Source: Staphylococcus simulans (GTDB lineage: Bacteria; Bacillota; Bacilli; Staphylococcales; Staphylococcaceae). Taken from it: 64,000 nt of DNA. How positions within the stretch are numbered: the first letter of the stretch is position 1; every line of letters begins with the position of its first letter. The notes beneath the pieces were generated by a model that ran no database searches, was not told where the DNA came from, and saw only the letters and a program-made list of their open reading frames with translations. A program made the position numbers and the translations under genes. Of the stretch, positions 1-7,595 are shown piece after piece. The stretch covers positions 1 through 64,000 of the forward strand of contig NZ_PZGG01000003.1 of NCBI RefSeq assembly GCF_003043455.1, read 5' to 3'.

Positions 1-50
1 GGAATAGCCTATCATTGTATAAGAATTTTCCTGAAAATGTTTGAAAAGCA

Positions 51-78
51 TTGATAAAAGTGGAGAAACTGATACGAT
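51..78 (+). promoter_or_regulatory. Probable sigma-A promoter of the sst operon
   Basis: TTGATA at 51-56 and TACGAT at 73-78 are separated by 16 bases. This puts the transcription start near 85, so the Fur box lies at and just after the start. The -10 is imperfect; the assignment rests on spacing and position. Confidence 0.4.
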
Positions 79-86
79 AGATAGTA

Positions 87-108
87 AGTGAAAATGATTA
101 TCAGTTAC
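87..108 (+). promoter_or_regulatory. Fur box upstream of sstA
   Basis: The core AAAATGATTATCAGTT at 91-106 closely fits the staphylococcal Fur consensus built on GATAATGATTATCATTATC. It sits about 45 bases before the sstA start codon and overlaps or follows the predicted transcription start, a position suited to iron-dependent repression of the whole sstABCD operon. Confidence 0.75.
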
Positions 109-149
109 AGTTGATCATTAAATGTTTTAAGAGGGGATAGGAGTTCCAA

Positions 150-1121
150 ATGATTAAACAACTCATGCGCTTTCCAGTTTTATTAATTCTTTTTATATGT
201 TTGACTATCCTTTCATTATTCGTTGGTGTTAGTCAGCTTTCTATTACGCAAATTTTTCATTTAACCACAGACCAACAAAATATACTTATTACGAGTCGTA
301 TTCCAAGAACAGTCAGTATTATTATTTCAGGCAGTTCTTTAGCACTGGCTGGATTAATTATGCAACAGATGATGCAAAACAAGTTCGTCAGTCCAACGAC
401 TGCAGGGACGATGGAGTGGGCGAAACTAGGTATCCTCATCTCATTAATCTTCTTTCCGCAAGCGCATATTTTAATTAAGTTATTATTCGCTATGGTACTA
501 AGTATCGGCGGTACTTTCTTCTTTATGAAATTGATTCAAATTATACGTTTTAAAGATGTCATATTTGTACCGTTGCTCGGTATTATGATTGGCGGTATTG
601 TTTCCAGTTTAACGACGTTTGTAGCGTTAAGAACGAATGCCTTACAAAGTATCGGTAACTGGTTGAACGGCAACTTCGCGATTATCACAAGTGGTCGTTA
701 TGAAGTCTTATATTTAAGTATTCCATTACTTATTCTTACGTATATTTTTGCCAACTATTTTACAATAGCCGGTATGGGTAAAGATTTCAGTCATAACTTA
801 GGTGTCAATTATGACCGCATAATGATGTTCGGTTTAACGATTACTGCCACAATGACCGCATTAGTAGTGGTCACAGTAGGAACTTTACCGTTCTTAGGGT
901 TAATTGTGCCGAATATCGTGTCTATCTATCGAGGAGATCATCTAAAGAATGCCTTGCCGCACACTGCAGTGTTAGGTGCGATTTTTGTATTGGTGTCTGA
1001 CATTTTAGGGCGTGTGATTGTTTATCCCTATGAAATCAATATCGGATTGACAATCGGTGTCTTCGGGACATTAATTTTCTTAGTAATGTTATTTAAAGGG
1101 AGTCGCAACTATGAGTCATAA
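150..1121 (+). CDS. sstA: Iron-siderophore ABC transporter permease SstA
   Basis: FecCD-type permease of 323 residues with about nine hydrophobic membrane spans. The cytoplasmic loop around residues 250-285 carries the family pattern GLIVPNIVSIYRGDH followed by LGR, where the ATPase docks. It would form the membrane channel together with SstB and be energised by SstC. In S. aureus the sst system imports iron bound to catechols and catecholamines (family knowledge). The ATG follows a GGAG ribosome site at 139-142. The gene overlaps sstB by 11 bases and is first in a Fur-controlled operon. Confidence 0.9.
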   Translation: MIKQLMRFPVLLILFICLTILSLFVGVSQLSITQIFHLTTDQQNILITSRIPRTVSIIISGSSLALAGLIMQQMMQNKFVSPTTAGTMEWAKLGILISLIFFPQAHILIKLLFAMVLSIGGTFFFMKLIQIIRFKDVIFVPLLGIMIGGIVSSLTTFVALRTNALQSIGNWLNGNFAIITSGRYEVLYLSIPLLILTYIFANYFTIAGMGKDFSHNLGVNYDRIMMFGLTITATMTALVVVTVGTLPFLGLIVPNIVSIYRGDHLKNALPHTAVLGAIFVLVSDILGRVIVYPYEINIGLTIGVFGTLIFLVMLFKGSRNYES

Positions 1122-2070
1122 ACAAAGTAATATCAGGCTATTTATTTTATTAGGTGTAGTTGTGGTGACAGGTATTTTATATCTCGTGCTAGGAATTGAT
1201 TTTGATATCTTTGCATACCAGATACAAAGTCGTATCAGAAAACTGATTTTAATGATTTTAGTCGGTGCAGCGATTGGGACTTCGGTCATTATATTCCAAG
1301 CGATTACAGTCAACCGGTTATTAACGCCTTCTATGATGGGGTTAGATGCGGTTTATATGTTTGTCAAAGTTGTCTTAGTATTTATGTTTGGCATTCAATC
1401 AATGGCAGTAACTAATATTTATCTCAACTTTGCGTTGACACTTGTCGCAATGATTATATTCGCATTAATTCTATTCCAAGGTGTCTTTAAATACGGCAAC
1501 TTCTCAGTGTACTTCATCTTATTAATCGGTGTGATTTTAGGGACGTTCTTTAGAAGTATCACAGGCTTTATTGAGCTCGTGATCAATCCTGAAGATTTCT
1601 TAGCTGTACAAAGTTCAATGTTTGCGAACTTTAATGCCTCAAACTCAAAATTAGTTGCGGTCAGCAGTGTCGTGCTGGTTACCTTAATCTTGATTACCAT
1701 TAAAATCTTGCCTTATTTAGATGTATTGTTATTAGGAAAAGCACAGGCACTAAACTTAGGTGTCAATTATACACGTATGACCCGTTTATTGATGATTATG
1801 GTCGCATTATTGACTTCAATTGCTACAGCACTTGTTGGTCCGATTACATTCTTAGGATTATTAACTGTGAATATTGCACATGAAGTAATGAAGACATATG
1901 AACATAAATATTTATTACCTGCGACGATATTTTTAAGCTGGATCAGCTTATTTACTGCAGAATGGATTGTAGAACATTTATTTGAAGCCACGACAGAAGT
2001 AAGTATCCTCATCAACTTAATCGGAGGAACTTACTTCGTATATTTATTGATTAAAAGGAGAAATTCATGA
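1111..2070 (+). CDS. sstB: Iron-siderophore ABC transporter permease SstB
   Basis: Second FecCD-type permease (319 residues), diverged from SstA but with the same fold and the docking loop GPITFLGLLTVNIAHE near residues 243-258. The start overlaps the end of sstA by 11 bases and the stop overlaps the sstC start by four bases (ATGA), so translation is probably coupled. It is expected to pair with SstA as a heterodimeric channel for iron-catechol complexes in the cytoplasmic membrane. Confidence 0.9.
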   Translation: MSHKQSNIRLFILLGVVVVTGILYLVLGIDFDIFAYQIQSRIRKLILMILVGAAIGTSVIIFQAITVNRLLTPSMMGLDAVYMFVKVVLVFMFGIQSMAVTNIYLNFALTLVAMIIFALILFQGVFKYGNFSVYFILLIGVILGTFFRSITGFIELVINPEDFLAVQSSMFANFNASNSKLVAVSSVVLVTLILITIKILPYLDVLLLGKAQALNLGVNYTRMTRLLMIMVALLTSIATALVGPITFLGLLTVNIAHEVMKTYEHKYLLPATIFLSWISLFTAEWIVEHLFEATTEVSILINLIGGTYFVYLLIKRRNS

Positions 2071-2828
2071 TGATACAAGTTCAAGATTTAAATAAAACGA
2101 TTCATGATAAACCGATTCTTAAAGATATTAACGTAGAAATTCGTAAAGGCCGTTTGACTTCATTAATCGGTCCAAACGGTGCAGGTAAAAGTACCTTATT
2201 ATCTGCGGTCAGCCGTTTAATGGATATTGATACAGGTTCTATCGAACTAGAACATGAAGGTATTGGCGCATTTACAAGTAATGAAATTGCGAAGAAGCTT
2301 TCAGTTTTAAAACAAACAAATCATACAGAACTAAATATCACAGTAGAACAATTAGTCGCATTCGGTCGCTTCCCATACTCTAAAGGCCGATTAGACGATA
2401 CAGATAAAGAAAAAATCAATGAAGCTTTAGATTTACTACAACTACAAGAAATCAGAGACCGTAATCTTAAAACACTTTCAGGCGGTCAACGTCAACGTGC
2501 TTATATCGCGATGACTATCGCACAAGATACAGAATGTATATTATTAGACGAACCGCTAAACAACTTAGATATGAAATATTCAGTAGAAATTATGAAAACA
2601 CTGAGAAAATTGACAAGAGAACACGGCAAAACGATTGTGATCGTATTGCACGATATCAACTTTGCGTCGAGCTATTCAGATGATGTGATTGCGATGAAAG
2701 ACGGCGAAATCGTCAAAGCGAGCGAACGAGACGAAGTAATTCAACCGGGCATCTTAAGACATCTTTATGATATGGATGTCGATATCGAATGCATCAGAGG
2801 CCAAAGAATTTGTTTATATTATAGTTAA
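2067..2828 (+). CDS. sstC: Iron-siderophore ABC transporter ATPase SstC
   Basis: ABC ATPase of 253 residues. Walker A GPNGAGKST lies at residues 35-43, the signature LSGGQ near 137-141 and Walker B ILLDEP near 158-163, followed by a conserved H-loop (LHDINFA). It powers SstA/SstB from the cytoplasm. The start overlaps the sstB stop and has an AAGGAG site. A second ATG directly after the first could also be used. The FepC/FhuC-like sequence agrees with the permease partners. Confidence 0.92.
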   Translation: MMIQVQDLNKTIHDKPILKDINVEIRKGRLTSLIGPNGAGKSTLLSAVSRLMDIDTGSIELEHEGIGAFTSNEIAKKLSVLKQTNHTELNITVEQLVAFGRFPYSKGRLDDTDKEKINEALDLLQLQEIRDRNLKTLSGGQRQRAYIAMTIAQDTECILLDEPLNNLDMKYSVEIMKTLRKLTREHGKTIVIVLHDINFASSYSDDVIAMKDGEIVKASERDEVIQPGILRHLYDMDVDIECIRGQRICLYYS

Positions 2829-2851
2829 GTACTGACTATTTGAAAGGGGTG

Positions 2852-2871
2852 ATGCCGATCTTTTACGGCAT
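2852..2871 (+). other. Intercistronic hairpin between sstC and sstD
   Basis: ATGCCG at 2852-2857 pairs with CGGCAT at 2866-2871 across an 8-base loop, and outer TGA/TCA bases extend the stem. No T-tract follows, so it is not a standard terminator. It may stabilise or process the mRNA to set the level of the binding lipoprotein relative to the transporter; this is inference. Confidence 0.45.
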
Positions 2872-2913
2872 ATCAAGACGGGGGTCTAACACATTTCAGG
2901 AGGATAAAGAAAG

Positions 2914-3942
2914 ATGAAGAAATTAGGCTTATTTATTTTAGTTAGTGTTATGTTTTTACTTGCTGCGTGTGGTAATGGCAGCGATTCAAAAGAAAGTTCA
3001 GAAAAAGGTTCATCAGATAAAAAGACAGTCAAAATTGAAAACAACTATACTTTAAGAAGTGAAGATCCTAAAGGCGGCGACGAAAAAGGGGTTAAGAATG
3101 AAGTAGAAGTACCAGTTAACCCTAAAAATGCAGTTGTTTTAGACTATGGTGCATTAGATACGCTTAAAGCTATGGGTGTAGCAGATAAAGTTAAAGCAGT
3201 ACCTAAAGGTGAAGGCAACAGCACATTACCAGATTTCTTAAAAGAATTTAAAGACGACAAATACATTAATACTGGTTCTTTAAAAGAAGTGAACTTCGAT
3301 AAAATTGCACAAGCAAAACCAGAAGTTATCTTCATTTCATCACGTACAGCAAACCAAAAGAATTTAGATGAATTCAAAAAAGCAGCACCAGACGCTAAAG
3401 TTGTTTATGTAGGCGCTGATGATAAAGACTATGTTAATTCAGTGAAGAAAAACGCTGAAAACTTAGGTAAAATTTACGACAAAGAAGATAAAGCGAAGTC
3501 ATTAAATAAAGAATTAGACAAAAAAATCGCAGACATGAAAGACAAAACGAAAGACTTTGATAAAAAAGTAATGTACTTATTAGTGAACGAAGGTGAATTA
3601 TCTACATTCGGTCCTAAAGAGCGTTTCGGCAGCTTAGTTTATAACACATTAGGTTTCAAACCAGCTGACAGTAAAATCAAAGGCAGCTCACACGGTCAAA
3701 ACGTGACAAATGAGTATATCAACGAGAAAAATCCAGGTGTGATTTTAGCGATGGACCGCGGTCAAGCAATTGGCGGTAAATCAACAGCGAAACAAGTATT
3801 AGGCAACGATGTCATTAAAAATGTTAAAGCTATCAAAGATGATGAAGTTTACGAACTTGATCCAAAATTATGGTACTTTGCTTCAGGTTCAACAACTACA
3901 ACAATGAAACAAATTGACGAATTAAAAGACGTTGTTAAATAA
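2914..3942 (+). CDS. sstD: Iron-siderophore binding lipoprotein SstD
   Basis: Substrate-binding protein of 342 residues from the FepB/CeuE class. A lipoprotein signal runs over residues 1-19 with lipobox LLAAC and the lipidated cysteine at 19. A charged, Ser/Lys-rich linker follows, then the two-lobed periplasmic-binding fold. It is anchored outside the membrane and delivers iron-loaded ligand to SstA/SstB. Strong AGGAGG site at 2898-2903. An 85-base spacer with a hairpin separates it from sstC, and two hairpins lie downstream. Confidence 0.9.
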   Translation: MKKLGLFILVSVMFLLAACGNGSDSKESSEKGSSDKKTVKIENNYTLRSEDPKGGDEKGVKNEVEVPVNPKNAVVLDYGALDTLKAMGVADKVKAVPKGEGNSTLPDFLKEFKDDKYINTGSLKEVNFDKIAQAKPEVIFISSRTANQKNLDEFKKAAPDAKVVYVGADDKDYVNSVKKNAENLGKIYDKEDKAKSLNKELDKKIADMKDKTKDFDKKVMYLLVNEGELSTFGPKERFGSLVYNTLGFKPADSKIKGSSHGQNVTNEYINEKNPGVILAMDRGQAIGGKSTAKQVLGNDVIKNVKAIKDDEVYELDPKLWYFASGSTTTTMKQIDELKDVVK

Positions 3943-3974
3943 TTACCATTTTTAATAGGGGGAAGATGGTAATT
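3941..3974 (+). other. Hairpin directly after sstD
   Basis: AATTACCAT at 3941-3949 is the exact inverse of ATGGTAATT at 3966-3974, enclosing a 16-base G-rich loop. It overlaps the sstD stop codon and stands just before the main terminator. Confidence 0.5.
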
Positions 3975-3978
3975 AAAA

Positions 3979-4016
3979 ACCAGGTCGGAAAGGTTATATT
4001 TTCCGACCTGGTTTTA
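3979..4016. terminator. Bidirectional terminator between sstD and the CHY-finger gene
   Basis: A perfect 13-bp stem (ACCAGGTCGGAAA at 3979-3991 against 4000-4012) with an 8-base loop is flanked by A-tract and T-tract. It can end transcription of sst on plus and of the murB/CHY-finger genes on minus. Confidence 0.9.
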
Positions 4017-4053
4017 TTTAATTTAAATCATTATTGATTTGTATAATGTCATA

Positions 4054-4380
4054 TTAAACGTCAAAATATAAAGGATAATGTGCAGCGCATCTTGGATTGA
4101 ATTGCGCACCGCAATGCGGACAGTGGTCTGTCTGCATATAATCCTTAATAGATAAGGTAGTTTTACAAACACCACACAAAATTGCATGTTCATCGAATTC
4201 TGATTTTGACCATGGTATAGGCGCATGATCTTCTGATTCGTTATGGCAATGAATACATGCATAGAACTTATCGCAGCATTTAAATTTGATAGCAATCACA
4301 TCTAAAGGCGTATGATAATGTGTACAACGTGTTTCGTCATCGAGACCGATACCATGAACAACGTAGGGTTTGTTATTCAT
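4054..4380 (-). CDS. CHY-type zinc-finger protein
   Basis: Protein of 108 residues rich in Cys and His, with the CHY zinc-finger pattern: CTHYH, then [12 protein letters not shown], then CGVCK and [12 protein letters not shown]. Such proteins bind zinc; a human/yeast relative (Hot13) works in mitochondrial redox, but the bacterial role is unknown. The open frame continues upstream into murB, but the start chosen is the ATG at 4380 ([10 protein letters not shown]), which overlaps the murB stop by eight bases and implies coupled translation. The ribosome site is weak. Confidence 0.75.
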   Translation of the reverse strand: MNNKPYVVHGIGLDDETRCTHYHTPLDVIAIKFKCCDKFYACIHCHNESEDHAPIPWSKSEFDEHAILCGVCKTTLSIKDYMQTDHCPHCGAQFNPRCAAHYPLYFDV

Positions 4381-5296
4381 CTTCTGGATGATCACCGATA
4401 ACACGTACTTCGGGATGTAATTCAACATCAAATTTTTCTTTAACAACTTGTTGTACATGATGAATCAAGTCTTCGTAATCTGTCGCAGTTCCGTTATCGA
4501 CATTAACCATAAATCCAGCATGTTTGGTTGAAACCTCAACACCGCCGATACGATGACCTTGCAAGTCAGAGTCTTGAATTAATTTACCCGCAAAGTGGCC
4601 AGGTGGTCGTTGGAAGACACTGCCGCATGAAGGATATTCAAGCGGTTGTTTAGATTCACGACGTTCTGTTAAATCGTCCATTACAGCTTGGATTTCATCT
4701 TGTTTACCTGGTGTTAAATTGAATGCAGCTTCTAACACTACTAAGTGTTGTTTTTGAACAATACTGCTTCGGTAACCAAGCTCTAATTCATCTCTTGTAA
4801 GTTGTACTAAATCGCCCTGTTCATTTACACAGACAGCATAATCAATACAATCACGGACTTCACCGCCGTATGCGCCGGCATTCATAAAGACAGCTCCGCC
4901 GATTGAGCCAGGGATACCGCAGGCAAACTCTAAGCCAGTTAAAGATTCATCACGTGCAGTACGGGAGACATCAATAATCGCTGCACCGCTTCCTGCAATT
5001 ATGACATTATCTTCAACCTTAATATAATCCATAGACAACAGGCTCAATACAATTCCGCGAATACCGCCTTCACGAATAATAATATTAGAGCCGTTGCCTA
5101 AATAAGTGACAGGAATGTTGTTGATTCTAGCAATGTGATTGATGGCCTGAACTTCTTCAAAAGTCGTCGGACTGAGATAGAAGTCAGCATTTCCTCCTGT
5201 TTGCGTATAAGTATAGCGTTTTAATGGTTCATCAACTTTTATAATTTCTTCTGGCAGAACCTTTTTCAGTTCTGTTAGAATGTCATCTTTGTGCAA
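4373..5296 (-). CDS. murB: UDP-N-acetylenolpyruvoylglucosamine reductase MurB
   Basis: NADPH- and FAD-dependent enzyme making UDP-N-acetylmuramate for peptidoglycan. It has 307 residues, the usual length. The FAD-binding region shows [14 protein letters not shown] near 79-92 and [20 protein letters not shown] near 130-149. The catalytic serine motif CGSVFQRP lies near residue 226 and a C-terminal HPEVRVIG carries the conserved glutamate. The start is TTG at 5296, nine bases after an AAGGGAG site. It is followed at once by the CHY-finger gene. Confidence 0.95.
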   Translation of the reverse strand: MHKDDILTELKKVLPEEIIKVDEPLKRYTYTQTGGNADFYLSPTTFEEVQAINHIARINNIPVTYLGNGSNIIIREGGIRGIVLSLLSMDYIKVEDNVIIAGSGAAIIDVSRTARDESLTGLEFACGIPGSIGGAVFMNAGAYGGEVRDCIDYAVCVNEQGDLVQLTRDELELGYRSSIVQKQHLVVLEAAFNLTPGKQDEIQAVMDDLTERRESKQPLEYPSCGSVFQRPPGHFAGKLIQDSDLQGHRIGGVEVSTKHAGFMVNVDNGTATDYEDLIHHVQQVVKEKFDVELHPEVRVIGDHPEDE

Positions 5297-5372
5297 CGAT
5301 AGAACTCCCTTTCAATTATTTTCACTTTCTTATTATAGCAATGAAACAGGCTTTTTGTGAAATACAATCAGT

Positions 5373-5900
5373 TTAATTCAAGCCGAATTTCCGTGACAAC
5401 TTTTCAAACAATGCTGTTTTGCCTGCTTCATAGTCGCGAATAGTCTCGGATTGAGCGTGCAGATGTTGTTTGGCTTCTGCAAATTCAGTTTGTATCTCAG
5501 GATTTTGTGTTAAAGCCTCTTGCATCGTTAAGTAATGGTCATATTGATCGGATTCGATTTGTAAAATGTGCAGACGTACGATTTGTTTAAGCTCTTTTAA
5601 GTTATTGAATTGTGCCATCACTACCTTTTTCTTATAACGATGGTGTAAACGATAGAAGCCAGCATAATTTAATCGTTTTTCATCTAAAGCTGTAATATCA
5701 TGTAAATTAGTAACACCGACTAATAAATCTAAAATCGGTTCTGTTGGATAATTAAAATGCGCAGTACCGCCAATATGGTGGACTGTCTTAACAGGTGTAT
5801 TAAGCAGACCGAGTAATAAGTCGCTTAACTCTTGAAATTGATGTTGATAATTTTGAAGCGCTTGCCTATCTTTAATTAAGGGCTGCGTTTTAGAATACAT
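5373..5900 (-). CDS. GrpB/UPF0157 family protein
   Basis: Small soluble protein of 175 residues from the GrpB (UPF0157) group of nucleotidyltransferase-fold proteins of unknown role. The hallmark region HHIGGTAHFNYPTEPILDLLVGV lies near residues 41-63; in canonical members this reads HIGSTSVPGLxAKPIIDI, so here the segment is diverged. The ATG at 5900 has AAGGA nine bases upstream; an in-frame TTG two codons earlier is too close to that site. It is separated from murB by about 75 bases and may be cotranscribed with it. Confidence 0.7.
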   Translation of the reverse strand: MYSKTQPLIKDRQALQNYQHQFQELSDLLLGLLNTPVKTVHHIGGTAHFNYPTEPILDLLVGVTNLHDITALDEKRLNYAGFYRLHHRYKKKVVMAQFNNLKELKQIVRLHILQIESDQYDHYLTMQEALTQNPEIQTEFAEAKQHLHAQSETIRDYEAGKTALFEKLSRKFGLN

Positions 5901-6007
5901 ATTCAACCGTCCTTTGTAAAAGTTCTAAAAGTATTATATTATGAATTCTGATATACTCAAACATTAATCATGCAAACTATACAGATAAAAAGACAGGAGT
6001 GGACAAT

Positions 6008-6910
6008 GTGAAAAAATGGCTTCTCGCAATAACGATTGTTTGTCTAACGCTGTCTCTTGCGGCATGCAGTAGTAAAACACAGTCAGATTTAAACCACTTT
6101 GAGAAAGCGAAGCATGAAGTGGATAAAGAAGAGAAACATGTTAAACAAGTCATGGATGAAATTCATTTAAACCGTTTAAGTGAATTAAGTAAATCAGATT
6201 TGACAGATAGAAACAAAACAGACTTTCAACAAATGGAAAAAGATATCGATAAAAAATTAATGCCGGCCTTTAAATCTTATAAAAAAGCCGCAAAACAGCT
6301 TCCTGCAGAAACTAAAAAGGTGAAAGACTTACGTCACACATATTTGCATGAAATAGATCAACAAGAAAAAGCATTAAAAGACATTCGTAATTTCGTTCAT
6401 TTATGTAATCAGTCTATCAAAGCGAATGAAGATATTTTAAACTACACTAGGTTATTTGAGAAGAATCGTGCACTTTTAGAGAAGCAAGTGACAGAAGCAC
6501 GTCAAAATGGTGAATCTGAGAGTATAGATAAATTTACAAGTAAATTAAAACATCATAATAAAGAATTGCAGAAGATTGCGAAGAAATATCTTGATGCAGA
6601 CAATCCTCAAAACACTAAAACGGTCATCAAAGAAAAAATTCAACCTTTAATCAGCAAACAGATTGAAGAGTTGAATCAAGCGAGTGTATCTGAAGAAAAG
6701 ACTGCAAAAGCGCATCAAACTGCAATCGAAATGTATTACAGCTTACAAAATTATTACGAGACACGTCAAAGAACTATTGACATCAGCCGTAAATTGGAGC
6801 AATATGATATGAATAAAACTCCTTTAACAGGGAATGAATTAGGTAAGTACCACCATCAATTCCGTAATGATTTCAAAGAGCTAAAGAACGATTTGCATCA
6901 GAATGATTGA
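6008..6910 (+). CDS. EMYY-motif lipoprotein
   Basis: Secreted lipoprotein of 300 residues. Residues 1-20 form a lipoprotein signal with lipobox SLAAC. The rest is strongly charged, Lys/Glu/Gln-rich and probably helical or coiled-coil. Near residue 242 it contains EMYYSLQNYY, the signature of a staphylococcal lipoprotein family of unknown function. The GTG at 6008 is preferred to the in-frame GTG at 5999 because the AGGAG at 5995-5999 gives eight-base spacing. It stands alone between minus-strand murB-grpB and brxC. Confidence 0.75.
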   Translation: MKKWLLAITIVCLTLSLAACSSKTQSDLNHFEKAKHEVDKEEKHVKQVMDEIHLNRLSELSKSDLTDRNKTDFQQMEKDIDKKLMPAFKSYKKAAKQLPAETKKVKDLRHTYLHEIDQQEKALKDIRNFVHLCNQSIKANEDILNYTRLFEKNRALLEKQVTEARQNGESESIDKFTSKLKHHNKELQKIAKKYLDADNPQNTKTVIKEKIQPLISKQIEELNQASVSEEKTAKAHQTAIEMYYSLQNYYETRQRTIDISRKLEQYDMNKTPLTGNELGKYHHQFRNDFKELKNDLHQND

Positions 6911-6939
6911 AAAAAGCAAGAAAAATATTAGTATTTTGG

Positions 6940-6968
6940 TTAACATTGAAATATAAAGTGTGTATAAT
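6940..6968 (+). promoter_or_regulatory. Sigma-A promoter of brxC
   Basis: TTAACA at 6940-6945 and TATAAT at 6963-6968 have 17-base spacing. The predicted start near 6975 leaves a leader of about 70 bases that contains the palindrome at 7005-7021. Confidence 0.65.
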
Positions 6969-7004
6969 TAGACACATTGAAATAGGAAATAGAATGAATG
7001 GGAC

Positions 7005-7021
7005 TATCACTTTAAGTGATA
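7005..7021. promoter_or_regulatory. Perfect 17-bp palindrome in the brxC leader
   Basis: TATCACTTTAAGTGATA is a perfect inverted repeat (8-bp arms around one T) lying downstream of the promoter and 22 bases before the brxC start codon. The short loop makes a DNA operator more likely than an RNA hairpin. I do not recognise the regulator. Confidence 0.5.
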
Positions 7022-7043
7022 AATATTTTTAGAGGTGAATAGA

Positions 7044-7364
7044 ATGGCTACAAAGCTGACTTCAATTGACCAGTTTAAACAAGTAATTAACGACAACAAA
7101 TATGTATTTATTATGAAACACAGTAACACTTGCCCAATTTCAGCAAATGCTTACGATCAGTTCAATAAGTTTTTATATGAACGTGATATCGATGGGTACT
7201 ATTTAATTGTGCAAGAACAAAGAGATGTATCTGATTACATTGCGGAACAAACTGGCGTGAAGCATGAATCGCCACAAGCTTTTTATTTTGTTGATGGTGA
7301 AGTTAAATGGCATGCAAGTCATGATGACATTAATGTGACTTCACTTGCACAAGCTGAAGAGTAA
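7044..7364 (+). CDS. brxC: Bacilliredoxin-like protein BrxC (YtxJ)
   Basis: Thioredoxin-fold protein of 106 residues from the YtxJ/BrxC family. The active-site motif TCPIS puts the single reactive cysteine at residue 30. In bacillithiol-making Firmicutes these proteins remove bacillithiol from mixed disulfides on proteins (family knowledge). A cis-proline region follows near SPQAFYF. The ATG at 7044 is chosen because AGAGGTG at 7031-7037 spaces correctly; an in-frame GTG at 7035 lies inside that site. Confidence 0.85.
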   Translation: MATKLTSIDQFKQVINDNKYVFIMKHSNTCPISANAYDQFNKFLYERDIDGYYLIVQEQRDVSDYIAEQTGVKHESPQAFYFVDGEVKWHASHDDINVTSLAQAEE

Positions 7365-7370
7365 ACTTGC

Positions 7371-7485
7371 TTGTCAGGGGGCACAAGCACTAATAACATA
7401 AAGTAAAAAGCGGACTCCATGCTTTTAGACGTTGGACACGATGGGTATATGTTTCCAACACAATCTGAAAGCTTGGAGTTTTTTT
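7371..7485 (+). ncRNA. Candidate small RNA or extended terminator after brxC
   Basis: ACTCCATGCTTTTAGA at 7414-7429 pairs with 7464-7479 with one mismatch and one wobble, and an inner stem GTTGGA/TCCAAC (7431-7436, 7454-7459) extends it, closing a 17-base loop. Seven T follow. This is far longer than needed for termination. TTGTCA at 7371-7376 and TAACAT at 7394-7399 (17-base spacing) could start an RNA of about 80 bases near 7406. A smaller hairpin GCTTGT/ACAAGC lies at 7369-7388. Termination of brxC is the simplest reading; a separate RNA is possible. Confidence 0.45.
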
Positions 7486-7595
7486 ATTTAAGGCAGATTA
7501 AGCATTAGGCGTTCCAGTAGGTTTTTTGAAACAAGCCCTGTATAATATTTAAGTGAATTGAACAAACATTGGGAAACTTTATTTGAGGTGACAAA

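Noticed and set aside
4023-4295. 90-residue minus-strand frame overlapping the CHY-finger gene
   Set aside because: The other frame carries the conserved Cys/His pattern; this one has none.
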